Shown: positions 32,439-40,588 of the stretch, one piece after another
Position numbering within the stretch: position 1 is the first letter of the stretch
How the letters are laid out: each line of letters begins with the position of its first letter
Source of the DNA: Bog-473 sp963788585
GTDB lineage: Bacteria; Actinomycetota; Acidimicrobiia; Acidimicrobiales; RAAP-2
NCBI GenBank assembly: GCA_963788585.1
Contig: CAWBHA010000005.1
Span: forward strand, 62,001-126,000
Direction of reading: 5' to 3'
DNA: 64,000 bases
Program-made: the position numbers and the translations under genes
The notes under the pieces: generated by a model
Databases searched by the model: none
The model's input: only the letters and a program-made list of their open reading frames with translations
Told to the model about the DNA's origin: nothing

Positions 32439-34122
32439 TCAGACCATGAGGACGACCGGGACGATCATCGGCCGGCGCCGGGTGCGCTCACCCACGAACT
32501 TGCCGAGCGCCTTGCGGGTGTGGCGGCTGAGGACCTCGATGTCGTGCGCCCCGTCGCGCAGCGCCTGGGTGACCGCCGCGCCGACCACCTCGCTGGCCTC
32601 CTCGAGGAGCTCCTCGGCCTCGGGCGCGTACACCCAGCCGCGGGTCTCGATCACGGGCGGGCAGCTCAGGGTGCCCTGCTGGCGGTCGACCGTGACGACC
32701 ACCATGACGACGCCCTCCTCGGCCAGCTTCTGTCGGTCGCGCAGCACCCCGTGCTCGATGTCCCCCACCGTCCCGTCCACGTAGACGTAGCCCGCCGGGA
32801 CCCTGCCGTCGCGGGAGATGCCCTTGCCGTCGAGCTGGATCACGTCGCCGTCCTCGCACAGGAGCACCTTTGCCGGGTCGATGCCCATGGACAGCGCGAG
32901 GCGCGCGTGGTGCACCATGTGGCGGAACTCGCCGTGCACGGGCACGAAGCACTCCGGGCGGGTCACGGCCATCAGCGTGCGCAGCTCTCCCTGCCGCGCG
33001 TGACCGCTCACGTGCACCGCCTCGGCCCCCGAGTGCACCACCTCGGCACCGCGTCGGTAGAGGTCGTCGATCACCTCACCCACCGACCACTCGTTGCCCG
33101 GGATCGGATGGGCGCTGATCACCACCACGTCGTCCTCCCCGATGCGCACCCACTTGTTCTCGCCGGTCGCCATCAGCGAGAGCGCCGACATCGGCTCCCC
33201 CTGGGAGCCGGTCGAGATCACGCAGACTTCGCCCGCCGGCAGAGTCATCGATGTCCTCGATGTCGACCAGGACGCCGTCGGGCATGCTGATGATGCCGAG
33301 ACGCATTCCGAGGTCGACGTTCTTGCCCATGGAGCGCCCGAGTGTGGCCACGCGGCGTCCCGAGGCCACGGCGGCGTCGATGATCTGCTGCACCCGGTGC
33401 ATGTGGCTGGCGAAGCAGGCGACGATGATGCGCTTGCCGGATTGGCCCGCGAAGACGCGGCGCAGCGTCACGCCGACCGTGGACTCCGACTCGGTGAAGC
33501 CCGGCTCCTCCGCGTTGGTCGAGTCCGACAGGAGCAGGCGGACGCCCTCGCTCTGGGCCAGCTCACCCATGCGAGGCATGTCGGTGCGCCGGCCGTCGAC
33601 GGGCTGCAGGTCGAGCTTGAAGTCACCCGAGTGCAGGATCACCCCCTGCGGGGTGTGGAAGGCGATGGCCATCGACTCGGGCACCGAGTGGGTCACCGGG
33701 ATGAACTCGACGTCGCAGGCGCCGATGCGGACGCGCTCGCCGTCCGCCACCACGACGAAGCGCGTGTTGCGCCCCACCCCCGCCTCGTCGATGCGGTGCC
33801 GGGCCAGGCCGACGGTGAGCTCAGACCCGTAGATCGGTGCCTGCAGCTCGCGCAGCAGGTAGGCCAGGCCACCCGTGTGGTCCTCGTGGCCGTGGGTCAG
33901 GACGATCCCGTCGACCCGGTCCTTGCGGTCGTGCAGGTAGGTGAACTCCGGGAGCACGAGGTCGATGCCCGGCATGTCGGGGTCGGGGAACATGATCCCG
34001 CAGTCGAGGACCACGATGCGCCCCTCCACCTCGATGCAGGCGCAGTTGCGGCCAATCTCCCCCAGTCCGCCCAGGAAGACGACCCGGACCGGCTTGGGCT
34101 TCCGTTCGCGGCGCTCAGCCAA
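32439..34122 (-). CDS. rnj: ribonuclease J (frame broken once)
   Basis: Beta-lactamase/beta-CASP ribonuclease with 5'-exo and endo activity in mRNA decay and rRNA maturation. Motif 1 GLGEIGRNC, motif 2 LTHGHEDHTGG, motif 3 PVTHSVPES, motif 4 LHSGDFKLD, the beta-CASP part (DSTNAEEPGFTESE; FASHMHRVQQI) and the C-terminal SGHARQGELRTLMAV are all present. A one-base shift at about 33245 moves the frame between VDIEDIDD and LPAGEVCVISTGSQGEP. About 560 residues in total, normal for the family. Its start overlaps dapA by 8 bases. Confidence 0.95.
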
Positions 34123-35045
34123 GCGGGGCGACCGTGACCGCCGGTGGCCCGACCCCGGCCACGACCTTGGCCGCCTGCGCGTCGAGCTCGGGGGTCGAGG
34201 GCCCCATGGGCAGGCGGCACTGCCCGACCGGCAGCCCCAGCGCGCGCAGGGCGGCCTTGGCCGGGAGCGGGTTGGGGAACTCGGGGGAGGACTCGAAGTC
34301 GAAGGAGTCGAGGAGCTCGGCGTTGCCCGCGATGGCCGCGGCGAGGTCGCCGGCCAGGAAGGCGTCGATGACGGCGCGCAGCTGCGGGCCGACCCAGTGT
34401 GAGGCCACGCTGACCAGTCCGATCGCGCCGACGGCGAGGAGCGGCAACGTCATCACGTCGTCGCCGCAGTAGATCTCGAAGCCCGCCGGCACCTGCGCCG
34501 CCAGGTGCGCCGTGCCCGGCGGGTCAGCGGCGGCGTCCTTCAGCCCCACGATGGCCGCGCACCTCGCGGGCGAGACGGAGCATGGTGGCCGTCTCGATGC
34601 GACGTCCGGTCCGGACGGGGATGTCGTAGAGCAGCACGGGGAGCGTGCCGGCCGCCTCGGCCACCGCCCGGAAGTGCTCGTAGAGGCCAGCCTGCGACGG
34701 GCGGTTGTAGTAGGGCGTGACCACGAGGACGCCGTCGACACCGCACTCGGCCGCCGCGCGGGTCATGGCTACCGAGTGCGCGGTGTCGTTGGAGCCGCTC
34801 CCGGCGAGCACGGGGACGGTGACCGCTTCCGCCACGGCACGCCACAGAGCCAGCTTCTCGTCGTCGGTGAGGACCGAGCTCTCGCCCGTCGACCCGCTCA
34901 GCACCAGCGCGTCGCTGCCGTGCGCGGCCAGCCAGCGGGCGAGCTCGACCGCGGCCGGCAGATCGAGTGCGCCGTCGGCGTCGAAGGGCGTCACCATGGC
35001 GGTGACCACCCGCCCGAAGCGGGGCGAGGCCGGCGCGGGGCTCAT
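34115..35045 (-). CDS. dapA: 4-hydroxy-tetrahydrodipicolinate synthase DapA (frame broken once)
   Basis: Condenses pyruvate and aspartate semialdehyde, the first committed step to diaminopimelate. TIM-barrel of about 310 codons. Landmarks: VVTAMVTPFDADGALD; SGSTGESSVLTDDEK; the catalytic tyrosine in VTPYYNRPSQAGLYEHF; YDIPVRTG; and after a shift near 34558 the Schiff-base lysine in AIVGLKDAAAD and GDDVMTLPLLAVGAIG. It heads the dapA-rnj-reductase unit and lies close to dapB, separated by four accessory genes. Confidence 0.95.
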
Positions 35046-35077
35046 CGCCCCTCTACGCTACCAGCGCATCGCCGGGC

Positions 35078-36234
35078 TCAGGCGACCTGCCGCTCGGCCG
35101 GCGAGCCGTCGGCGAAGGCGTCCTCCTCCTCGGTGGAGTCGATCAGGTTCTCGAAGGCGATGGCCCCCATCTCGGTGAACTTGGTCCGCAGCCAGCCGTC
35201 GGCGGCGTCGAGCAGGCCCAGCTTCTTGAGGTTGGGGACGATCTTGGAGAACAGAAGGATCTGGAAGTCGTCCTGCTCCGGCGCCGCCTGCATGATCTTG
35301 ATCACGTCGGCGGTGGGGACCTCCATGCGCTCCCACACCTCCTGCATCGCCATCCGGTCCTTCATCCGGATGGCCGCCTCGAAGGCGAATTCCTGGCGCT
35401 CGCGCAGCTCGGCCGCACTGAGCTCCTGGTAATACTCCTGGAGACTGAGGACGCCGAAGGCGACGTGGCGGGCCTCGTCAGCCATGACGTAGCGCAGCAG
35501 CCTCTTCAGCAGTGGCTCCGTCGTCATCATGTGGATGAAGCCGAAGGCGGCCAGCGCCAGACCCTCGACCATGATCTGCATGCCGAGATAGGTCATGTCC
35601 CAGCGCGAGTCCGAGACGATGTCGTCGAGCAGCAGGCCGAGATGGGCGTTCATGGGGTAGTGCCCCGACAGCTTCTCGTCGAGGTACTTGGAGAAGACCT
35701 CTACGTGGCGGGCCTCGTCCATCACCTGCGTCGCCGCGTAGTACTTGGCGTCGATCCATGGCACCGTCTCCACGATCTTGGCCGTGCACAGGAGCGCCCC
35801 CTGCTCGCCGTGCATGAACTGCGACAGCAGCCAGTTCTGGTTCTGGATCCCGAACTCGAGAACTTCTTGTCGTCCCACTTCTCCAGAGCGGTGCCGACCA
35901 AGGCGGACTCGTCCCACCGCATCTGGGCGGGATTGGCCTCGGCGTTCGCCATCACCACCCGCTCCTGGTCGACCTCGATCGACCAGTCCAGGTCGGTCTG
36001 GGCGTTCCACTGCGCCTTCTTCGCCTTCTCGTAGAGCTTGTCCAGCTTCGGCTTGGCGCCCTTCTCGTAGTCCCAGGTGAACTCGGCCGGGCAGTTGTCG
36101 GGCACCCGGTGGTAACCCTCCACGTCGTAGTGGCCGACGACGCTGAACACCGCCTCCAGGTCGCTGATGTCCTGTCGGCCGATCAGGTCGAGGTTGGACC
36201 TCAGCTGCTCCTGCTCGTCGTCGAGCGTGGTCAT
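35078..36234 (-). CDS. ferritin-like diiron oxidase (R2/AurF-like; frame broken once)
   Basis: A protein of about 385 residues with the paired motifs of a diiron oxidase: E in FMHGEQGALL, D-E-A-R-H in QVMDEARHVEVF, E in MVEGLALAAFG and D-E-A-R-H in MADEARHVAFG. The fold resembles the R2 ribonucleotide reductase / AurF group; it is not an R2 subunit by context. A one-base deletion near 35867 joins ALEKWDDKK to VLEFGIQNQNW. ATG at 36234 has an AAGGGGGCG ribosome site. Its start overlaps the TGA of a TetR gene, so the pair is probably an operon in which TetR controls an oxidation step on a lipid or similar compound. Confidence 0.8.
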
Positions 36235-37025
36235 TGTGCCGCCCCCTTGCTGGTTGAGCTGGTCGTGTGGGTGGATCTGTCGGAACTGCCTGCACTGCGT
36301 GGAACTGCGGGTACGGATGGGAGGAGAACCGGCCGTGGTCCCGGCGGCGTCGACGCGCAGGGCGAGGATGCCGGGCAGGACGAAGCGGCGCACGAGCGCC
36401 CGCGTCTGTGCCGGCACGCCGAGGTCCGTGCTCGGGCGCCGGGTTGGTGCAGTAGGCCATGACGATACGCACGGCCCATTCCGCCGCCCGTGAGGCCTGC
36501 TCGGGCTCGAGCCAGCGGGCGAAGAACGGTGCGGCCAGGTCGCCCGCCACGAGGAGCAGCCGGTCGAGCTGGCCGAAGGTGAGGTAGGGCAGGACGGCCC
36601 CGGGCTCGTGCTCGAGCAGGTAGGCCAGCGCGGCGTGGCCGCGCAGCCGGCGGGCGGACTCGACCATGCCGCCGACGAGGAGGTCTTCGAGGTCGGTGGC
36701 CTCACCCATGGCGACGGCGAGCGCGGAGAACAGCCGGGCCACCTCCGTCTCGACCACCGCGGCGAGGATGCCCTCCTTGCCCCGGGGGAAGGCCCGGTAC
36801 ACGGTCGCCCGGGACAGGCCGGCGGTCCGGGCGATTTCGTCCACGGTCGTCTTGGCGATCCCCTGGCGGCTCAGGCAGAGCGAGCGCGCCGTCCACGATG
36901 CGCACTCGCGTCGAGGAGCGGTCGTCGGCTCCGAGGTGGCGGAGGACCCGGTCACGCCCCCCAGCCGGCAGGCCGGAGTCGGCGGGCCGTCGCAGTGCCG
37001 CAGTCGCGCCCCCTGGTGAACCCAT
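36231..37025 (-). CDS. TetR-family regulator (frame broken)
   Basis: A TetR repressor. The helix-turn-helix is LSRQGIAKTTVDEIARTAGLSRATVYRAFPRGKEG; the ligand-binding helices include ARLFSALAVAMGEATDLEDL and LPYLTFGQLDRLLLV. ATG at 37025 is used since it lies 8 bases from a good promoter. Frame shifts near 36885 (before the helix-turn-helix) and 36437 are required, and a third shift is needed to end at the TGA (36231-36233) that overlaps the next ATG. It is encoded directly before the diiron oxidase, its likely target. Confidence 0.75.
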
Positions 37026-37029
37026 GCAA

Positions 37030-37063
37030 TGAAACAGTATGGCGATATTTGTCTCACTGTCAA
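37030..37063 (-). promoter_or_regulatory. promoter with overlapping TetR-type operator
   Basis: On the minus strand TTGACA (37058-37063), an 18-base spacer and TACTGT (37034-37039), 8 bases before the TetR ATG, form the best sigma-A promoter in the window. The inverted repeat TGAGACA-N13-TGTTTCA (37030-37056, 6 of 7 pairs) covers the -10 and spacer, as expected for autoregulation. Confidence 0.7.
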
Positions 37064-37088
37064 CCACCCCCTGCGGCTGGTGCGGCCG

Positions 37089-37976
37089 TCAGCTGAGGTT
37101 GACGTGCCCCGGGGCGACCGCGGTGAGGAGAAGGGCCAGCAGGGCCAGGACGGCGACGCTCCCCCCGACCGTCAGCGCGAGCGCCACCGAACGGTCCCGC
37201 AGTCCGCCGGCGTAGTCGTAGAGGAGGGCCAACCCGGCGCCGGTCAGGACGCCACCCAGGTGGGCGCGCCAGTCGATGTCGCCCGTGAAGCCGATCAGGA
37301 AGTTGACCAGCAGGAGAAGGACGACCGGCGCCACCGGCAGCCGGCGGCGCAGCCCGATGACGACGTAGGCGCCGAGCACGCCCATGATGGCCCCCGAGGC
37401 CCCGAGGCCGTACTCGGTGTGCGGCCCGAGCAGGTAGGAGCACACGCTGCCCCCGAGCCCGGCGAGCAGGTAGAGGACGACGAAGCGCACCTTGCCGAGC
37501 AGCACCTCGACCGCCGGGCCCACAATGAGCAGCACGATCATGTTGAAGAAGATGTGCACGAAGTTGGCGTGGAGCCACATCGCGGTGAAGGCCCGGTAGT
37601 ACTGGCTCTGCTGGTGGATCAGGTCGGGTTGCAGGGCGAAGCGGTCGACCACGCTCGCGCTGCGCCCGAAGTCCTCGAGGAAGAACACCACCACGTTGAC
37701 GGCGATGATCGCCACGACCACCGGCGTGGGGTTGGTGGAGCCCACCGCGCCGGTGCGGCCGGGGCTGGTGTGGGTGAAGGCTGGCACCTGGCGCGACCGC
37801 CGCGCCCCCTCCGACGTGCATTGCGGACATTGCCAGCCCACCGGCGCCGCCACCATGCACTCGGTGCAGATGGGGCGGTCGCAGTGCCCGCACAGGACCG
37901 ATGCCGCCCGCTCGGGGTGGCGGTAGCACGGGGGCGGGGCGGACTGCTGGCGGGGCAGCGGCTCGAGGTCGCTCAA
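37089..37976 (-). CDS. rhomboid-family intramembrane serine protease with N-terminal zinc finger
   Basis: A 295-residue integral membrane protein. An N-terminal zinc-binding module (CYRHPERAASVLCGHC; CTEC; WQCPQC) precedes six or seven membrane helices with the rhomboid catalytic serine in GLGASGAIMGVLG, the histidine in WRAHLGGVLTG, and HANFVHIFFNMIVLL as the conserved loop. It cleaves membrane proteins of unknown identity. The start is a TTG at 37976 overlapping the TGA of the preceding TetR gene (TTGA); longer starts would lie inside that gene. Confidence 0.88.
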   Translation of the reverse strand: MSDLEPLPRQQSAPPPCYRHPERAASVLCGHCDRPICTECMVAAPVGWQCPQCTSEGARRSRQVPAFTHTSPGRTGAVGSTNPTPVVVAIIAVNVVVFFLEDFGRSASVVDRFALQPDLIHQQSQYYRAFTAMWLHANFVHIFFNMIVLLIVGPAVEVLLGKVRFVVLYLLAGLGGSVCSYLLGPHTEYGLGASGAIMGVLGAYVVIGLRRRLPVAPVVLLLLVNFLIGFTGDIDWRAHLGGVLTGAGLALLYDYAGGLRDRSVALALTVGGSVAVLALLALLLTAVAPGHVNLS

Positions 37977-38533
37977 CGGATGCCGGCCAGCAGCTCGGAC
38001 CGGACGAGGAGCGCCACCTGCTCGGGGTCGTTCAGGTCCCAACGTCCGGGCGACGCGATGTAGGAGAGCACCATGCGTGCCAGGAAGTCGGCCGCCCGGT
38101 CGAGGTCGGCCCCCTCCGCCATCCCGTGGCGCACCAGGTAGGGCACGAGGAATGCCGCCACCAGCGTGTGCGTCTGGTCGGCCTCGGTCGTGAGCCAGGG
38201 CAGGAGGATCTCGGGCTCGGTGACGAGGATGCGCTGAAGCACCTCGTGCTCGACCATCGCCCGGTGGGCGAAGACGAGGCCCCGCTCCATCACCTCCTCG
38301 AGGGTGTCGGCGTCGGAGACCTCCTCGTACAGGCGCAGGAAGAAGCGGGAGAACTCCCAGGCCACCACCGCGGAGAGCAACTCGTCGCGTCCGCCCGGGA
38401 AGTAGCGGTACACCGTCGCCCGCGACACGCCCGCCTCGCGCGCGGCGTCCTCGACCGTCGTCTTGACCAGGCCCCAGCGGGCGACGCAGTCGTAGGTGGC
38501 CCGGAGCAGCCGCTCCCTGACGTCCGGGTTCAC
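37973..38533 (-). CDS. TetR-family regulator
   Basis: An intact 186-residue TetR repressor: residues 5-52 carry LRATYDCVARWGLVKTTVEDAAREAGVSRATVYRYFPG, and the rest is helical ligand-binding domain. GTG at 38533 overlaps the dapB stop by 4 bases and the stop overlaps the rhomboid start, so it is embedded in an operon. It resembles the TetR encoded at 36231-37025 (same helix-turn-helix core VSRATVYR), suggesting duplication. The target and ligand are unknown. Confidence 0.9.
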   Translation of the reverse strand: MNPDVRERLLRATYDCVARWGLVKTTVEDAAREAGVSRATVYRYFPGGRDELLSAVVAWEFSRFFLRLYEEVSDADTLEEVMERGLVFAHRAMVEHEVLQRILVTEPEILLPWLTTEADQTHTLVAAFLVPYLVRHGMAEGADLDRAADFLARMVLSYIASPGRWDLNDPEQVALLVRSELLAGIR

Positions 38534-39315
38534 AGCCCCAGCAGCGTCTCGAGCCCCACCGTGAGGCCCGGCCGCCCGGCCACGGCGCGCACGGCCGTGA
38601 GCACGCCGGGCATGAAGGAGCTGCGGTCGTAGGAGTCGTGCCGGATGCTCAGGCTCTGGCCCGGCGCGCCGAAGATCACCTCTTCGTGGGCCACCAGGCC
38701 CGGCAGCCGGACCGAGTGGACGTGCACACCCGCGGGGCCCTCGGCGCCCCGGGCGCCGGCCAGGACGACGTCGGTCGTCGGGTCGGGCGGCAGGGGGCCG
38801 CTGCCGGCCGCGGCGCGGGCGGCCGCGATGGCCGCGGCGGTGTGCACGGCCGTGCCCGAGGGCGCGTCCCGCTTGCCGTCGTGGTGCAGCTCGATCACCT
38901 CGACGCCCTCCATGTGCGGGGCCGCGATGCGGCAGAGGTGCACGAGCAGCACCGCCCCGATGGCGAAGTTGGCGGCCACGATGACGTTGGCGCCACTCCC
39001 CTCGAAGTGGCGGGCCATCTGGACCAGGTCGTCGTCGCCGAGACCACTCGTCCCGATCACCGCGTGGATCCCCTGCGCCGCGTAGTGCGGCGCGTTGTGG
39101 CGCACCGCCGGAGCCACGGTGAAGTCCACCACGACCTGCGCGCCGAGGTCGGACAGGGCGTTGACCTCACCGACGATCGTGCGGCCGCAGGCGTCGGCAC
39201 CGACATGCCCCGGGTCGACGGCGGCGACGAGCTCCATGTCGGGCGCGTCCGTCACGGCACGGCAGACCGCTTGCCCCATCCGGCCGCCGGCGCCGACCAC
39301 CCCGACCCTGTGCAT
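38530..39315 (-). CDS. dapB: 4-hydroxy-tetrahydrodipicolinate reductase DapB
   Basis: NAD(P)H-dependent reductase acting after DapA. The 261-residue protein shows the dinucleotide motif GVVGAGGRMGQAV, FTVAPAVRHN, the substrate segment VEVIELHHDGKRDAPSGTA with the catalytic His and Lys, and VHSVRLPGLVAHEEVIFG. It lies 10 bases after the M16 peptidase gene, as in many bacteria. Confidence 0.96.
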   Translation of the reverse strand: MHRVGVVGAGGRMGQAVCRAVTDAPDMELVAAVDPGHVGADACGRTIVGEVNALSDLGAQVVVDFTVAPAVRHNAPHYAAQGIHAVIGTSGLGDDDLVQMARHFEGSGANVIVAANFAIGAVLLVHLCRIAAPHMEGVEVIELHHDGKRDAPSGTAVHTAAAIAAARAAAGSGPLPPDPTTDVVLAGARGAEGPAGVHVHSVRLPGLVAHEEVIFGAPGQSLSIRHDSYDRSSFMPGVLTAVRAVAGRPGLTVGLETLLGL

Positions 39316-39325
39316 GCCCGGCAGG

Positions 39326-40588
39326 CTACCGGGCGGCCAAGGCGGTCCGGTGGGACTCGAAGTCGCGCGCGTCGAACGGGCCCACTGCGCTCAAAGCGCG
39401 CGGGGCCCGGGCGAACAGCGCGGCCGCGTCGAGCACCTGTTCCCGCTCGACACCGTCGATCCTCGCCAGCACCTCGTCGACCGCCAGCACCTCGCCGTGC
39501 AGCAGCAGGGACGCGCCGAGGCGGCTCATCCGGGCGCCCGAGTCCTCCCCCGACAACAGCATCTCGGCGCGCAGGTTGCCCTTAGCGACCGCCAGCTCCC
39601 GCGCGCTGATCCCCTCGGCCGCCAGCAGCTCGAGCTCGTCGTCGACGATGCGCAGCACCTCGTCGACGTGTTCGGGCGCCGTCCCGACCGACACCGCCAA
39701 CGACCCGGCGTCCTGGTAGGCCGCCCGCTCCGACCACACCGAGTAGGCCAGGCCGCGCTGCTCGCGCACCTTTTGGAAGAGGCGGCTCGACAGCCCGCCG
39801 CCCAGGACGTGGTTGAGGACGGCGAAGGCCCACCGCCGCTCGTCGAAGCGATCGACGCAGCGGCCGCCGTAGACGATGTGGGCCTGCTCGGTCGGCCGGC
39901 GGACCACCTCGAGCGGGACCACGTCGGGTGCGGGCGCCGTGCGCACCGGCGCGGCACCGCCCGCCGTCCCGGCGAAGCGGCGCTCCAGCTCGGCGGCCAC
40001 CGCGTGGTGCGTGCAGTCGCCGGCCGCCGAGACGACCATGTTGGCCGGCCGGTAGTGGTCGCTGAGGAACGCGTGGATGTCCTCGCGGGTGATGCGCTGC
40101 ACCGACGACGCCGTTCCCAAGGTGTCGCGACCGAGGGCGTGCGCGGGGAAGAGCGACGACTGCCAGCACTCCGACGCCAGGTCCGCCGGCTCGTCGGCGT
40201 GCATCAGGATCTCGTCGAGGATGACGGTGCGCTCGGCCTCGACGTCGTCGGAGCGGAGCGCCGGCGCCCACATGATGTCGCTCAGGATGTCGAGCCCGAG
40301 GCCCAGATGCTCGGAGAGGAGCCGCACGTAGAAGGTCGTGTACTCCTTAGTCGTGAATGCGTTGCAGTCGCCCCCCACCTCGTCGAGCTCCTCGGCGATC
40401 GCCGCGGCGGAGCGCCGGTCCGTGCCCTTGAAGAGCAGGTGCTCGAGGAAGTGCGACGCGCCGGCGAGCTCGCCGGGCTCGTCACGCGACCCGGTGCCGA
40501 CCCAGTAGGCGACCGCCGCCGAGCGGACGTCCGCCATGGTCTCGGTGACCAGGCGGATGCCGCACGGCAGGACGGACGTCTCGATCAA
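39326..40588 (-). CDS. M16-family zinc metallopeptidase
   Basis: A 420-residue pitrilysin-type peptidase with the inverted zinc motif H-x-x-E-H (ASHFLEHLLFKGT, about residues 46-50) and the distal glutamate in ERTVILDEILM. The second, inactive-type half includes GGGLSSRLFQKVREQRGLAYSVWS. Single-polypeptide length fits the processing-peptidase-like clan usually next to pnp. It overlaps the pnp stop by 4 bases. No signal peptide, so likely cytoplasmic peptide turnover. Confidence 0.93.
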   Translation of the reverse strand: MIETSVLPCGIRLVTETMADVRSAAVAYWVGTGSRDEPGELAGASHFLEHLLFKGTDRRSAAAIAEELDEVGGDCNAFTTKEYTTFYVRLLSEHLGLGLDILSDIMWAPALRSDDVEAERTVILDEILMHADEPADLASECWQSSLFPAHALGRDTLGTASSVQRITREDIHAFLSDHYRPANMVVSAAGDCTHHAVAAELERRFAGTAGGAAPVRTAPAPDVVPLEVVRRPTEQAHIVYGGRCVDRFDERRWAFAVLNHVLGGGLSSRLFQKVREQRGLAYSVWSERAAYQDAGSLAVSVGTAPEHVDEVLRIVDDELELLAAEGISARELAVAKGNLRAEMLLSGEDSGARMSRLGASLLLHGEVLAVDEVLARIDGVEREQVLDAAALFARAPRALSAVGPFDARDFESHRTALAAR

